From: an uncultured Luteitalea sp.
GTDB taxonomy: Bacteria > Acidobacteriota > Vicinamibacteria > Vicinamibacterales > Vicinamibacteraceae
Length of the DNA stretch: 64,000 nucleotides
NCBI GenBank assembly: GCA_934541105.1
Contig: CAKTDA010000008.1
Location: forward strand, 124,001 to 188,000
Direction: 5' to 3'
Positions 34,893 through 43,366 of the stretch are shown here, piece after piece (positions within the stretch are counted from its first letter, which is position 1; the number at the start of each line of letters is the position of its first letter). The translations under genes and the position numbers were made by a program. Under the pieces are notes generated by a model, which saw only the letters and a program-made list of their open reading frames with translations, was not told the origin of the DNA and did not search any database.

Positions 34893-35972
34893 ATGCCTGA
34901 CCTCTCCACGTCCGTCTCCGAACTGCGCGCGGCGTTCGACACCGCCCTTGCCGGCGCCTCGACCGCGGCCGACCTGCAGGCGTTGCGCGACCGCTTCCTC
35001 GGGCGCAAGCAAGGGCTCGTCACCGCCCTGTATGCGGAGATTGCGAAAGCGCCCGCTGACAGGAAGCGCGAGATGGGCCGCCTCGCCAACGAGCTGAAGC
35101 AGGCCGTCGAGGCCGGGCTGGAGGCGCGCAAGGCCGCCATCGACACCGCGCCACGCGCCGCGGGCCTCGACCTCACGCTGTCGCCCCGCCCGCTGGCTGC
35201 CGGCTCGCGGCATCCCCTCAACGCGATGCGCGAGCGCATCGAGCGCATCTTCGTCCGCATGGGCTACGAGGTGCTCGACGGGCCCGAGGCCGAGGACGAC
35301 TGGCACTGCTTCGAGGCGCTCAACATGCCGGCCGACCACCCGGCCCGCGACGAGCAGGACACGCTGTACCTGGCCGCGCCCTTCGACCAGGGCCGCCTGG
35401 CCACGGGCCCGCCCGCCGCCGGCGTGACGCTGCGGCCGGCCACGCTGTTGCGCACGCACACGTCGGCCATGCAGATCCGCTACATGGCACGTCAGCCGCC
35501 GCCCATCCGCATCATCGCGCCCGGGCGCGTCTATCGCCGCGACAACCTCGATCTCACGCACACGCCGATGTTCCAGCAGGTCGAGGCGCTCGTGGTCGGC
35601 GAGCAGGTCACGATGGCCGACCTCAAGGGCACGCTGCTCGGGTTCGCCCGCGAGTTCTTCGACCCGAAGACGCCCATCATGTTCAAGCCCTCGTTCTTCC
35701 CGTACACGGAGCCGAGCGCCGAAGTGTTCGTCGGCTGCCAGTCGTGCTTCGGGTCGGGGTGCTCGATGTGCAAGCGCACGGGCTGGATCGAGATCGGCGG
35801 CAGCGGCATGGTGCACCCCTCGGTGTTCGAGGCCGTCGGCATCGACCCGGAGCGCTACACCGGGTTCGCGTTCGGCATGGGCATCGAACGGCTGGCGCTG
35901 CTCGCCCATCGCGTGGACGACATCCGCGCCTTCTATGAGAACGACCTGCGGTTCCTGGAGCAGTTCGCGTGA
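34893..35972 (+). CDS. pheS: Phenylalanyl-tRNA synthetase alpha subunit
   Basis: The 359-residue product has the N-terminal coiled coil (about 1-95), then the class II core: HPLNAMRERIERIFVRMGYEV (motif 1), LRTHTSAMQIRYM, PGRVYRRDNLDLTHTPMFQQVE (motif 2) and GFAFGMGIERLALL (motif 3). FKPSFFPYTEPSAEV and the cysteine cluster CQSCFGSGCSMCKRTGW are also typical of the longer bacterial form. It forms a heterotetramer with PheT. The GTG of pheT overlaps its stop as GTGA. Confidence 0.97.
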   Translation: MPDLSTSVSELRAAFDTALAGASTAADLQALRDRFLGRKQGLVTALYAEIAKAPADRKREMGRLANELKQAVEAGLEARKAAIDTAPRAAGLDLTLSPRPLAAGSRHPLNAMRERIERIFVRMGYEVLDGPEAEDDWHCFEALNMPADHPARDEQDTLYLAAPFDQGRLATGPPAAGVTLRPATLLRTHTSAMQIRYMARQPPPIRIIAPGRVYRRDNLDLTHTPMFQQVEALVVGEQVTMADLKGTLLGFAREFFDPKTPIMFKPSFFPYTEPSAEVFVGCQSCFGSGCSMCKRTGWIEIGGSGMVHPSVFEAVGIDPERYTGFAFGMGIERLALLAHRVDDIRAFYENDLRFLEQFA

Positions 35973-38050
35973 AGATCCTCGTCTCGTGGTTGAAGGAGTA
36001 CGTCGACGTCCCGGTGTCCAACGACGCGCTGGCCGCGGACCTCACGATGCGCGGCTTCGAGGTCGCATCGATCGAGCCGGTGCCCGGGCGCGCTGGCGAT
36101 GCCGTGATCGACTTCGAGATCACGGCCAACCGCCCCGACTGCCTCGGCGTGGTCGGCATGGCACGCGAAGCTGCCGTGAGGTACGGCGTGCCGCTGCGTG
36201 TCCCGAGCCCAGAACCCGGTGCCACGAACCCGGCACCCGGCGACCTGCGCGTGACCGTCGAATCGCCGGACCTCTGCCCGCTCTACTGCGCGGCGATCGT
36301 GGACGTCACGGTCGGCCCCTCCCCCGCCTGGCTCGTCGAGCGGCTCACGCTCAGTGGCGTCCGCTCGATCAACAACATCGTGGACGTCACCAACTACGTG
36401 CTGCTCGAGCTGAACCAGCCACTGCACGCATTCGACGCCGACACGATTGCCGGCCGTGCCGGAGACTCCGGCGCGCCAGGCCGTGAGCTGATCGTGCGCA
36501 CGGCAGCGCCTGGCGAGACGCTGACGACGCTCGACGGCATCGAGCGCACGCTTGCCGAGGGCATGCTGGTCATCGCGGACCCCGCCGGCGCGCAGGCGGT
36601 TGCCGGCGTCATGGGCGGCGCCGCGACCGAGATCGGACCGGGCACGAAGACCATCGCGCTCGAGAGCGCGTACTTCGCGCCAGCCCAGGTGCGGCGCACG
36701 CGCCGCCGCCTCGGGTTGTCGACCGAGGCGTCGTACCGCTTCGAGCGCGGCACCGATCCGACGATGCCGCTGCGCGCGCTGCGACGCGCCGTGGAGTTGA
36801 TCACGCAGATTGGTGCCGGCACGCCGCGTCCGGGCGAGATCGTCGTCGGCGAGACCCGGCCGGCGCCGCGCACGGTGAGGCTGCGCCACGGGCGCATCGC
36901 GCGCGTGCTGGGCATGGACGTGGCTGCCGCCGACGTCGAGACCATCATGGGCTCGCTCGGGTTCGTCGCCAGTCGGGAAGAGGGCGACCTCGCGTGGTCG
37001 GTCGCGGTGCCCGCATGGCGCGGCGACGTCACGCGCGAGGAGGACCTCATCGAGGAGGTCGCGCGCTGCGCCGGCTATGAGCACCTGCCGGTGACGTTCC
37101 CGCCGCTCGACGCGCCGCCGGCGCGCCCGGCTCCGCGCCTCGTGCGCGATGCGCGCGTGCGCGACATGCTCGTCGGCGCCGGGTTTGCCGAGGCGGTGAC
37201 GTTCACCTTCATCGAGAAGCACGCCGCGGCACCGTTCGACGACGCTCCGATCATGATTGCGAACCCGCTCTCGGAACTGTTCGCGGTGCTGCGACCGTCG
37301 GTGCTGCCAGGTGTCGTCGACGCCGTTTCGCACAACCGGCGGCGCGAGCAGCGCGACATCCGGCTGTTCGAACTCGGGACGCGGTTCACGCGCGTGCACG
37401 GCGAGACGCGGAGCGTGGCGATTGCGTGGACCGGTGCCGCCTCACCCGAGCACTGGAGCGGCAGCGGCCGTCCCGTGGACCTCTACGACGTGCTCGGCGT
37501 CGTCGAGCGCCTTGCCGACGTACTGCGCGTGTCGTGGCAGGTCGAGCCTGCCGATCACGCGGCACTCGCGCCGGGCCGATCCGCGCGCGTCGTGCGCGAC
37601 GTGGATGGCACGCGTGTCGAGGTCGGCTGGGTCGGCCAGCTGGCACCGGCGCTTGCGGAGGCGCGGGGCATACCCGTCCTGGATCCGGTGCTCGTGGCCG
37701 AAGTGGATCTCGATCTGGGGGCACCGGACTTCGATCCCGATCACCAGGTGGTGGCCGCGGCGCTGCCCCGACATCCCTCGGTCGTGCGCGACATCTCGAT
37801 CGTCGTTCCGGCTGACTTGCCGGCTGCAAGGGTTCGTGGCACGATTCACGCGGCTGCACCGTCCACGCTCGTGGAGGTGCGAGAGTTCGATCGCTATCAG
37901 GGCTCGTCGCTGCCCGCCGGCATGGTCAGCCTGTCGTTCAGGCTGACGTTCCGGGCTGCCGACCGCACGCTGACGGACGCCGAGGTGCACGCTGCCACCG
38001 ACGCGGTCCTCGCGGCGCTCGCGGCCGGGCACGGCGCGACCCTGCGCTAG
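35969..38050 (+). CDS. pheT: Phenylalanyl-tRNA synthetase beta subunit, short form
   Basis: The 693-residue product starts with MKILVSWLKEYVDVPVSN. It passes directly to IDFEITANRPDCLGVVGMARE by about residue 50. The OB-fold tRNA-binding insertion found between these blocks in the ~800-residue E. coli protein is missing. B3/B4 editing, B5 and the catalytic-like domain (RRRLGLSTEASYRFERGTDP, GYEHLPVTFPP) are present. The C-terminal ferredoxin-fold anticodon-binding domain (LPRHPSVVRDISIVV) ends the protein. An in-frame 7-bp repeat stretch encodes PSPEPGATNPAPG near residues 78-90. Confidence 0.95.
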   Translation: MKILVSWLKEYVDVPVSNDALAADLTMRGFEVASIEPVPGRAGDAVIDFEITANRPDCLGVVGMAREAAVRYGVPLRVPSPEPGATNPAPGDLRVTVESPDLCPLYCAAIVDVTVGPSPAWLVERLTLSGVRSINNIVDVTNYVLLELNQPLHAFDADTIAGRAGDSGAPGRELIVRTAAPGETLTTLDGIERTLAEGMLVIADPAGAQAVAGVMGGAATEIGPGTKTIALESAYFAPAQVRRTRRRLGLSTEASYRFERGTDPTMPLRALRRAVELITQIGAGTPRPGEIVVGETRPAPRTVRLRHGRIARVLGMDVAAADVETIMGSLGFVASREEGDLAWSVAVPAWRGDVTREEDLIEEVARCAGYEHLPVTFPPLDAPPARPAPRLVRDARVRDMLVGAGFAEAVTFTFIEKHAAAPFDDAPIMIANPLSELFAVLRPSVLPGVVDAVSHNRRREQRDIRLFELGTRFTRVHGETRSVAIAWTGAASPEHWSGSGRPVDLYDVLGVVERLADVLRVSWQVEPADHAALAPGRSARVVRDVDGTRVEVGWVGQLAPALAEARGIPVLDPVLVAEVDLDLGAPDFDPDHQVVAAALPRHPSVVRDISIVVPADLPAARVRGTIHAAAPSTLVEVREFDRYQGSSLPAGMVSLSFRLTFRAADRTLTDAEVHAATDAVLAALAAGHGATLR
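36201..36242. repeat. Heptanucleotide repeat inside pheT
   Basis: Six consecutive 7-mers (TCCCGAG, CCCAGAA, CCCGGTG, CCACGAA, CCCGGCA, CCCGGCG) lie in register. Six units of 7 bp make 42 bp, which keeps the reading frame. On the complement strand they match the ...CGGG units of the intergenic arrays. The encoded Pro/Glu/Gly segment has no equivalent in standard PheT. Confidence 0.65.
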
Positions 38051-38088
38051 ATATGACGGGCACGCCTCGCGTGCCAGGAGTGTGTTCC

Positions 38089-38364
38089 ATGAGCCAAGCC
38101 GTGTCTGCCGTCGACCTCGGGGTCGTCGAACGTCTCGACGAGAAGATCCGCCAGCTCGTCGCCCTCGTCGAACGGAGCCGATCCGAGGCGGCGAAGCTGC
38201 GCGCCGACAACGAGCGGCTGAACAAGGACGTCGACGCGCTGCAGGCGCAGCTCGTGGATGCCGAAGGTGTGTCGGCCGAGCTCGTCGCCATGCGCGAGGA
38301 GCGCGACCAGGTGCGCGCGCGCGTGGCCGACATGCTCGCGCAGCTCGACGCGCTGCAGTTGTAG
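38089..38364 (+). CDS. ZapB-like coiled-coil cell-division protein
   Basis: The 91-residue product is nearly all coiled coil: VVERLDEKIRQLVALVERSRSEAAKLRADNERLNKDVDAL and further heptads. ZapB-type proteins form filaments over the Z ring through ZapA. I choose ATG 38089 because AGGAG lies 9 nt upstream; an ATG at 38053 lacks a ribosome site. The zapA gene follows 7 bp later, which supports the assignment. Short coiled coils are easily over-assigned, so the name is left off. Confidence 0.75.
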   Translation: MSQAVSAVDLGVVERLDEKIRQLVALVERSRSEAAKLRADNERLNKDVDALQAQLVDAEGVSAELVAMREERDQVRARVADMLAQLDALQL

Positions 38365-38371
38365 GAGGCCC

Positions 38372-38719
38372 GTGAACTCCACCCGCCCTGTGAACGACGA
38401 GACGCCTCTCGGCGACCAGACGTCGCCCAACCACGTGGTGCTGGTGGACATCCAGGGCCTGCGCTATCCGATTCGCAGCGCCCTCGACCCCGCATACGTC
38501 CACAAGCTCGCGCGCCACGTGGATCGCACCATGGACTCCGCGTCGAGCGCCGTGCCCATCGGCGAGTCCACGAAGCTCGCGGTGCTCGCCGCGCTGAACA
38601 TCGCCGACGAGTGCTTCCGCAGCCGCGCCGACGAAGCGCGCGTGGCCGCCGACATCCTCGACCGCGCCAACGAGCTCGAACGCCTCATCGATGCCGTGCT
38701 CGTCAAGCACGGCGCCTGA
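38372..38719 (+). CDS. zapA: Cell division protein ZapA
   Basis: The 115-residue product has the ZapA core HVVLVDIQGLRYPIRSALDPAYVHKLARHVDRTMDSAS and a C-terminal coiled coil (LAALNIADECFRSRADEARV...). ZapA bundles FtsZ filaments at midcell. The GTG start at 38372 follows TAGGAGG closely; a GTG at 38390 is an alternative. A 6S RNA gene follows, the same neighbour as in proteobacteria. Confidence 0.88.
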   Translation: MNSTRPVNDETPLGDQTSPNHVVLVDIQGLRYPIRSALDPAYVHKLARHVDRTMDSASSAVPIGESTKLAVLAALNIADECFRSRADEARVAADILDRANELERLIDAVLVKHGA

Positions 38720-38749
38720 CTGTCTGTGTCGCCCGCATCCGCCGACGGG

Positions 38750-38777
38750 CTGACGACGCGTGCAGGCGTGCTACTAT
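38750..38777 (+). promoter_or_regulatory. Promoter of the 6S RNA gene
   Basis: CTGACG (38750-38755), a 16-bp spacer and TACTAT (38772-38777) precede the predicted RNA 5' end by 7 bases. This -10 to start distance serves as a yardstick for the leaderless genes in the window. Confidence 0.65.
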
Positions 38778-38784
38778 CGGTGAG

Positions 38785-38961
38785 CCTGCGTTGTGCGTGA
38801 TGGGTCGAGGATCGCTTGAGCCGATGTTCTTGACCCCAAGCGAATCGCGACAGCCGTGTGGTGTGCATGCCTCCGCCGAGAGGAAGCCTGAAGCGCGGCT
38901 CTTACAGTGGTTCCACCTGCTTCCGCAGGTTCAACGACCTCCCCACACGGCAACGCGGGGC
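38785..38961 (+). ncRNA. ssrS: 6S RNA
   Basis: The ends pair: CCTGCGTTG (38785-38793) with CAACGCGGG (38951-38959), with one G-T. Internal sequences match 6S landmarks: CTTGAGCCGATGTTC beside the 5' stem, and GTGTGCATGCCTCCGCCGAG with GAAGCCTGAAG around the central bubble, like the E. coli GTGAGCATGCTCGG and GAAGCCTTAAA blocks. 6S RNA mimics an open promoter and sequesters vegetative RNA polymerase in stationary phase. Its place between zapA and the next gene agrees with the proteobacterial arrangement. The exact ends are approximate. The remaining DNA to 39075 shows no other signal. Confidence 0.88.
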
Positions 38962-39075
38962 TTCTGACTGCCAGCGCCCTGGCGCCGCACGTCGCACGGC
39001 GACCCCCGACTTCGCCCCCGCACGCGGCAGCGCTTGCCTTCGGCCGAGCGTTCGGGCCACAGTCGAGTCTTACCC

Positions 39076-40671
39076 ATGGGGCAGTGGACCTCCCTCGAAA
39101 TCTTCGCGCTCGCCCTCGATGCCATTGCCGCGCTTGCCGTGCTGCTGTGGTTGCTCTGGGCCCGGAAGCGCCTGGCAGCCGATGCCCAGCGTGCCGAGGC
39201 GCAGGCGGCGCTCGTGCTCCGCAATGCCGAGCGTGAAGCCGAGTCGCGCCGCAAGGAAGCGGAGATCGAGGCACGGGAACGCGCGCACGTGTTGATGCGC
39301 GAGGCCGAGCAGGCCGCGCGTGAGATGCAGGACGCCGCGCGCCTCACCGAGCAACGTGCGACCGAACGAATCCGGCACGCCGACGACCGCGCGTCCGCCC
39401 TGCTCCAGGCAGACCAGGACCTCGCCCGCCGACGGCACGACCTGGATCGCCGGCAGGCCACCTTGGACGGGCTCGAGGCTGAGGCCCGCGAGCGGATGGC
39501 GCAGGTCGATGCGCGGCATGCCGCGACGCTCGTCGAACTCCAGCGCGTGGCCGGCCTCACGGCCGACGAAGCACGCGCCGAACTCGTCCGGCAACTCGAA
39601 CACGAGGCACGCCGTGACGCCGCCCACATGGTCAAGCGACTCGAGACGGAGGCCCGCGAGCAGGCAGGCGCGCGGGCGCGCCAGCTGGTCGCCGAGGCCA
39701 TCCAGCGCAGCGCCGCCGAGCACGCCATCGAGACGACCGTCTCGGTGGTGGATCTGCCGGGCGACGACATGAAGGGGCGCATCATCGGGCGTGAAGGGCG
39801 CAACATCCGCGCGCTCGAACAGGCGACCGGCGTCGAGCTGATCGTGGACGACACGCCGGGTGCCATCATCCTCTCGAGCTTCGATCCGTTCCGGCGCGAA
39901 GTGGCACGCCAGGCGATCGAGCGCCTCATCGCCGATGGACGCATCCACCCGGCGCGCATCGAGGAGGTCGTCGAGCGGGTGAAGGGCGAGCTCGAGGACA
40001 TGGTGCGGCGCGACGGCGAGGCGGCCGCCATGGAACTCGGCCTGCACGACGTGCATCCGGAACTCCTCCGCCTGATGGGTGCGCTGCGCTTCCGTACGAG
40101 CTACGGGCAGAACGTGCTGAGCCACAGCAAGGAAGTCGCATGGCTCGCCGGCATCATGGCGCGCGAACTCGGACTCGACACCCACGTCGCGGTGCGGGCC
40201 GGGTTCCTGCACGACATCGGCAAGGCCGTCGATCGCGAGACGTCCGGCACCCACCTTGCCCTCGGCCTCGACCTGCTGCGGCGGCACGGTGAACGGCAGC
40301 CCGTGATCGACGCGGTCGCCGCACACCACATGGACATCGACTGGCCGTCCCTCGAGGCCATGCTCGTGCAGGCAGCCGACGCGATCTCCGCGGCCCGTCC
40401 GGGCGCGCGCCGCGACATCCTCGAGTCGTACGTGCGCCGCCTCGAGAAGCTCGAGGACATTGCCGACAGCTTCAAGGGTGTGTCGAAGTCGTTCGCGCTC
40501 CAGGCCGGGCGCGAGGTGCGCATCATGGTGCAGAGCGAGCAGGTGTCCGACGAGGATGCCGTGTGGCTGTCCAAGGACATCGCGCGCCGCATCGAGAACG
40601 AGCTCGAGTACCCGGGACAGATCAAGGTCACCGTGATCCGGGAGACGCGCGCCGTGGAGATCGCCCGCTGA
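39076..40671 (+). CDS. rny: Ribonuclease Y
   Basis: RNase Y is the membrane-anchored endonuclease that initiates mRNA decay. The 531-residue product has one N-terminal helix (LALDAIAALAVLLWLLWA) and a long coiled coil (about 30-210). A KH domain follows with GRIIGREGRNIRALEQATG (from residue 235), then an HD domain with FLHDIGKAVD (H378 region) and a second His pair in AAHHMDIDW. I use ATG 39076; an ATG at 39034 would add a proline/serine-rich extension. It begins shortly after the 6S RNA gene. Confidence 0.95.
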   Translation: MGQWTSLEIFALALDAIAALAVLLWLLWARKRLAADAQRAEAQAALVLRNAEREAESRRKEAEIEARERAHVLMREAEQAAREMQDAARLTEQRATERIRHADDRASALLQADQDLARRRHDLDRRQATLDGLEAEARERMAQVDARHAATLVELQRVAGLTADEARAELVRQLEHEARRDAAHMVKRLETEAREQAGARARQLVAEAIQRSAAEHAIETTVSVVDLPGDDMKGRIIGREGRNIRALEQATGVELIVDDTPGAIILSSFDPFRREVARQAIERLIADGRIHPARIEEVVERVKGELEDMVRRDGEAAAMELGLHDVHPELLRLMGALRFRTSYGQNVLSHSKEVAWLAGIMARELGLDTHVAVRAGFLHDIGKAVDRETSGTHLALGLDLLRRHGERQPVIDAVAAHHMDIDWPSLEAMLVQAADAISAARPGARRDILESYVRRLEKLEDIADSFKGVSKSFALQAGREVRIMVQSEQVSDEDAVWLSKDIARRIENELEYPGQIKVTVIRETRAVEIAR

Positions 40672-40673
40672 TC

Positions 40674-41756
40674 ATGACGGACCGCGTGCCAGCCGGGTGG
40701 CATCACGCCGCATCGGCGACGGTCGGCGACGTCGGCGAGCATGCCCTGATCCACTGGATCACGGGACGCGTCGGCGCTGCGCGCAGCGCCGACGTGGCGC
40801 TCGGCATCGGCGACGATGCGGCGGTCGTGCGCCCGCGACGCAATCACGTGGACGTGCTGACGACCGACGTGCTCGTCGATGGCGTGCACTTCAGGCGCGC
40901 GTACGGCACCGCCCGCGACGTCGGGCATCGCGCGCTGCACGTGAACCTCAGTGACGTGGCGTCGATGGGCGCCGAGCCGCGCGTCGCGCTGCTGTCCCTG
41001 GGCCTGCCGGCGACGCTCGAGGCGCGCTGGGTGGCCGAACTCGTCGATGGCCTCATAGAGGCCGCCGAGGCCTCGCGCGTCCAGTTGGTTGGCGGCAACG
41101 TCTCGCAGTCGCCCGTGCTCTTCGTGGACGTCACGGTCACGGGTGCCGTCAAGCCGCGCGACGTCCTGCGTCGGACAGGCGCCCGGGCGGGCGACGAACT
41201 CTACGTGAGCGGCGACGTGGGTGCGGCGGCGGCGGGCCTTGCCTGGCTTGCGCATGCCGACGCGCCCGGTGGTCCAGAGCCCGACGTCCTCACCACGGCC
41301 CTCGCGCGCTACCGGCGCCCCGAGGCGCGTGTCGCCCTCGGCCTGCAGGTCGGGCGCAACAGGGCGGCATCGGCCTGCATGGACACGAGCGACGGCCTGG
41401 CCGACGCCCTCCGCCAGTTGGCGCGGGCGAGCGGCGTCGGCGTACGCGTGGATGCCGCGGCGCTGCCGGTCTCGCCGGCCGTGGCGCACGTAGCGGCAGC
41501 CCTTGGCCGTGACGCGGAGGCGCTCACCTGGTCCGGCGGTGAGGATTACGAGCTGCTCTTCGCCGTGCCGCGCCGGTTCCGGCGGCGGTTCCTGCACGCG
41601 AGCGGCCGCAAGGGCCTCCCTGTCGTCACCCGGATTGGCGTCTGCACGAAGGACGCCGATTTGGTGGTCGTGCAGGCCGACGGGCGCGAGGCGCCGCTTG
41701 CCGGGGGGTTCGAGCACTTCGGCGCGACGACGACCGGGCGGGAGGCGCGGGGCTGA
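40674..41756 (+). CDS. thiL: Thiamine-monophosphate kinase
   Basis: ThiL phosphorylates thiamine monophosphate to the diphosphate cofactor. The 360-residue product follows the AIR-synthase fold: GIGDDAAVVRP with metal aspartates, TTDVLVDGVHF, ALHVNLSDVASMGAEP, QLVGGNVSQSP, MDTSDGLADALRQLA and SGGEDYELLFAVP. It starts 2 bp after the rny stop and its TGA shares a base with the following ATG (TGATG). Confidence 0.95.
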   Translation: MTDRVPAGWHHAASATVGDVGEHALIHWITGRVGAARSADVALGIGDDAAVVRPRRNHVDVLTTDVLVDGVHFRRAYGTARDVGHRALHVNLSDVASMGAEPRVALLSLGLPATLEARWVAELVDGLIEAAEASRVQLVGGNVSQSPVLFVDVTVTGAVKPRDVLRRTGARAGDELYVSGDVGAAAAGLAWLAHADAPGGPEPDVLTTALARYRRPEARVALGLQVGRNRAASACMDTSDGLADALRQLARASGVGVRVDAAALPVSPAVAHVAAALGRDAEALTWSGGEDYELLFAVPRRFRRRFLHASGRKGLPVVTRIGVCTKDADLVVVQADGREAPLAGGFEHFGATTTGREARG

Positions 41757-42409
41757 TGCTCCTGACGCGTTCCCTTCGCCGGCGCATCGTCGTGGCGGCA
41801 AGCGCGGCGCTCGCGTTCGCGCTGATGTACGAGAGCCCGATCTTCGACTCGCAGTACATCCCGCAGGCCTTCCGGCGGACGCGGGCCGAGACGCCGGTCA
41901 TGGCGCCGGGCCCGCCCGACCCGCAGGATGTCGCCTCCCCGGCCCCCGGCCTCCGCCTGCGCTTCCGAGCCACCGCCTACTGCAAGGGCACGACGACGGC
42001 GTCGGGAGCCGGCATCCAGACCGGCATCGCCGCCGCGGACCCCGACCTGCTGCCCGTGGGATCGGTGATCCAGGTGAACTCGCTCGGGCCGCGGTACGAC
42101 GGCATCTACACGATCCTCGACACCGGCCCGCGCGTGAAGGGCCGGCAGATCGACATCTACATGTGGAACTGCAACGAGGCGCTCGCATTCGGGAGGCGGA
42201 CGCTGTCGCTCCAGGTGATGCGGCTCGGGTGGAACCCGCGCACGAGCACGCCCGAGCGCGTCGGCAGCGAGTTCCGTCGGCGTGAGGCGCAGATCAGTGC
42301 GCCGAAGGCCGACCCACCTGCCGCTCCGCCTGCAGCGCCCGCCGCCCCGGAGGCGTCCGGGACATCGCCTGAACCCACGCGCTCCCCGAAGCCCGACACC
42401 GAGTCCTGA
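41756..42409 (+). CDS. 3D-domain exported protein
   Basis: The 217-residue product has an N-terminal membrane anchor or signal (IVVAASAALAFALMY). A 3D (Asp-Asp-Asp) domain follows at about residues 70-145: FRATAYCKGTTTASGAGIQ, GIAAADPDLLPVGSVIQV, YDGIYTILDTGPRVKGRQID. The three aspartates of this double-psi beta-barrel fold occur in lytic transglycosylases of the MltA type and in Rpf-like proteins. A Pro/Ala-rich tail follows. A peptidoglycan-binding or cleaving role is inferred. It shares TGATG overlaps with both thiL and the methyltransferase gene. Confidence 0.85.
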   Translation: MLLTRSLRRRIVVAASAALAFALMYESPIFDSQYIPQAFRRTRAETPVMAPGPPDPQDVASPAPGLRLRFRATAYCKGTTTASGAGIQTGIAAADPDLLPVGSVIQVNSLGPRYDGIYTILDTGPRVKGRQIDIYMWNCNEALAFGRRTLSLQVMRLGWNPRTSTPERVGSEFRRREAQISAPKADPPAAPPAAPAAPEASGTSPEPTRSPKPDTES

Positions 42410-43152
42410 TGGATCTCCTCCTCGAAGCCACGCGCCGCGCCGAACGCGAGCACTTCTGGTTCAAGGGCTTCCGGGCCTTCGTCGCTCCCGTCGTTGCCAG
42501 GGCGGCCGCGGCACGCCCGCCGACGCGACTGCTTGATTGCGGGTGCGGCACCGGCGTGAACCTGCCGATGCTCGCGCGGCACGGCACGTCGTACGGGTTC
42601 GACCTCACGTGGACGGGCCTCAAGTTCGCCCGCGACCACGGCACGCAGCGCCTCGCCCAGGCCAGCGTGCTGCACGTGCCGTTCCGCGATGCCGCGTTCG
42701 ACATCGTCACCTGCTTCGACGTGCTGCAATGCCTGCCGCCTGCCCTCGGCCGTCAGGCGATTGCGGAGTTCCACCGCATCCTCGCGCCGGGCGGGCACCT
42801 CGTGATGAACGTCGCGGCGCTCGAGGCCCTGCGCGGCGACCACGCGGTGCTCGCCGAGGAGGCGCACCGCTACGAGCGGGGCGAACTGCACGGGCTCGTC
42901 GAGGGCGCCGGCTTCCACGTGCATCGCCTCACGTTCACCAATGCGACGCTGTTCCCGGTGATGTTCGGCCTGCGCTTGTGGCAGCGCCTTCGCGGCCTGC
43001 GTCCCGCCGAAGAGGCGCAGGCCGAGATCGGCGTCCCGGCCGCCCCGGTGAACCACGCGCTCACCGCGCTGCTCGCGCTCGAAGCGGCAGTCGTCCGGCG
43101 CGTCGACATGCCGGTCGGCAGCTCCCTCCTGCTCCTCGCGCAGAAGCGATAG
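42409..43152 (+). CDS. SAM-dependent methyltransferase, class I
   Basis: The 247-residue product has motif I LLDCGCGTGVNLPML, the acidic strand YGFDLTWTGLKFA, motif IV FDIVTCFDVLQCLP and post-motif ILAPGGHLVMNV. The N-terminal WFKGFRAF is common in SAM methyltransferases of unknown or lipid/quinone-like substrates. A C-terminal hydrophobic segment (LTALLALEAAVVRRVDMPVGSSLLLLA) might touch the membrane. The substrate is not predictable. It is the last gene of the rny-thiL run. Confidence 0.88.
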   Translation: MDLLLEATRRAEREHFWFKGFRAFVAPVVARAAAARPPTRLLDCGCGTGVNLPMLARHGTSYGFDLTWTGLKFARDHGTQRLAQASVLHVPFRDAAFDIVTCFDVLQCLPPALGRQAIAEFHRILAPGGHLVMNVAALEALRGDHAVLAEEAHRYERGELHGLVEGAGFHVHRLTFTNATLFPVMFGLRLWQRLRGLRPAEEAQAEIGVPAAPVNHALTALLALEAAVVRRVDMPVGSSLLLLAQKR

Positions 43153-43157
43153 ATCGA

Positions 43158-43179
43158 CCGTCGACCTGAAGGTCGACGG
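43158..43179. repeat. REP-like palindrome with GA centre
   Basis: CCGTCGACCT (43158-43167) and AGGTCGACGG (43170-43179) flank GA. It lies 6 bp after the methyltransferase stop. It has the same 10-bp arm and two-base centre design as the elements at 6899 and 43282, allowing for strand. Confidence 0.7.
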
Positions 43180-43210
43180 CTACGAACAGTCGATTTCGAC
43201 GACGTCGGCG

Positions 43211-43290
43211 TCGGTGTCGGTATGCCCTTCCCGATTCGTGGGCGTCGGTGTCGGTGTCGGTATGCCCTTCCCGATTCGTGGGCGTCGACG
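43211..43290. repeat. Two-copy 40-bp direct repeat
   Basis: Bases 43211-43250 and 43251-43290 differ at two positions only. Each copy runs from TCGGTGTCGG through TATGCCCTTCCCGATTCG to GGGCGTCG. The second copy merges into the palindrome at 43282-43303. No gene is predicted in 43153-43366. Confidence 0.85.
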
Positions 43291-43303
43291 TTCACGTCGA
43301 CGC
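43279..43303. repeat. REP-like palindrome with TC centre
   Basis: GCGTCGACGT (43282-43291) and ACGTCGACGC (43294-43303) flank TC. Only one symmetric base pair per arm differs from the element at 6899-6920, and both follow a GTGGGCGTC flank. Confidence 0.75.
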
Positions 43304-43333
43304 ACGCCGCGCCGCGGTACATCCTCCGGGTCT

Positions 43334-43357
43334 GGCCGCCGGACTCGTCCGGCGGTC
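43334..43357. repeat. Palindrome with TC centre beside hldD
   Basis: CCGCCGGAC (43336-43344) and GTCCGGCGG (43347-43355) flank TC, and one G-T plus one G-C pair extend the stem outward. It ends 10 bp before the hldD stop and may also terminate that operon. Confidence 0.6.
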
Positions 43358-43366
43358 ACCGCGCCA

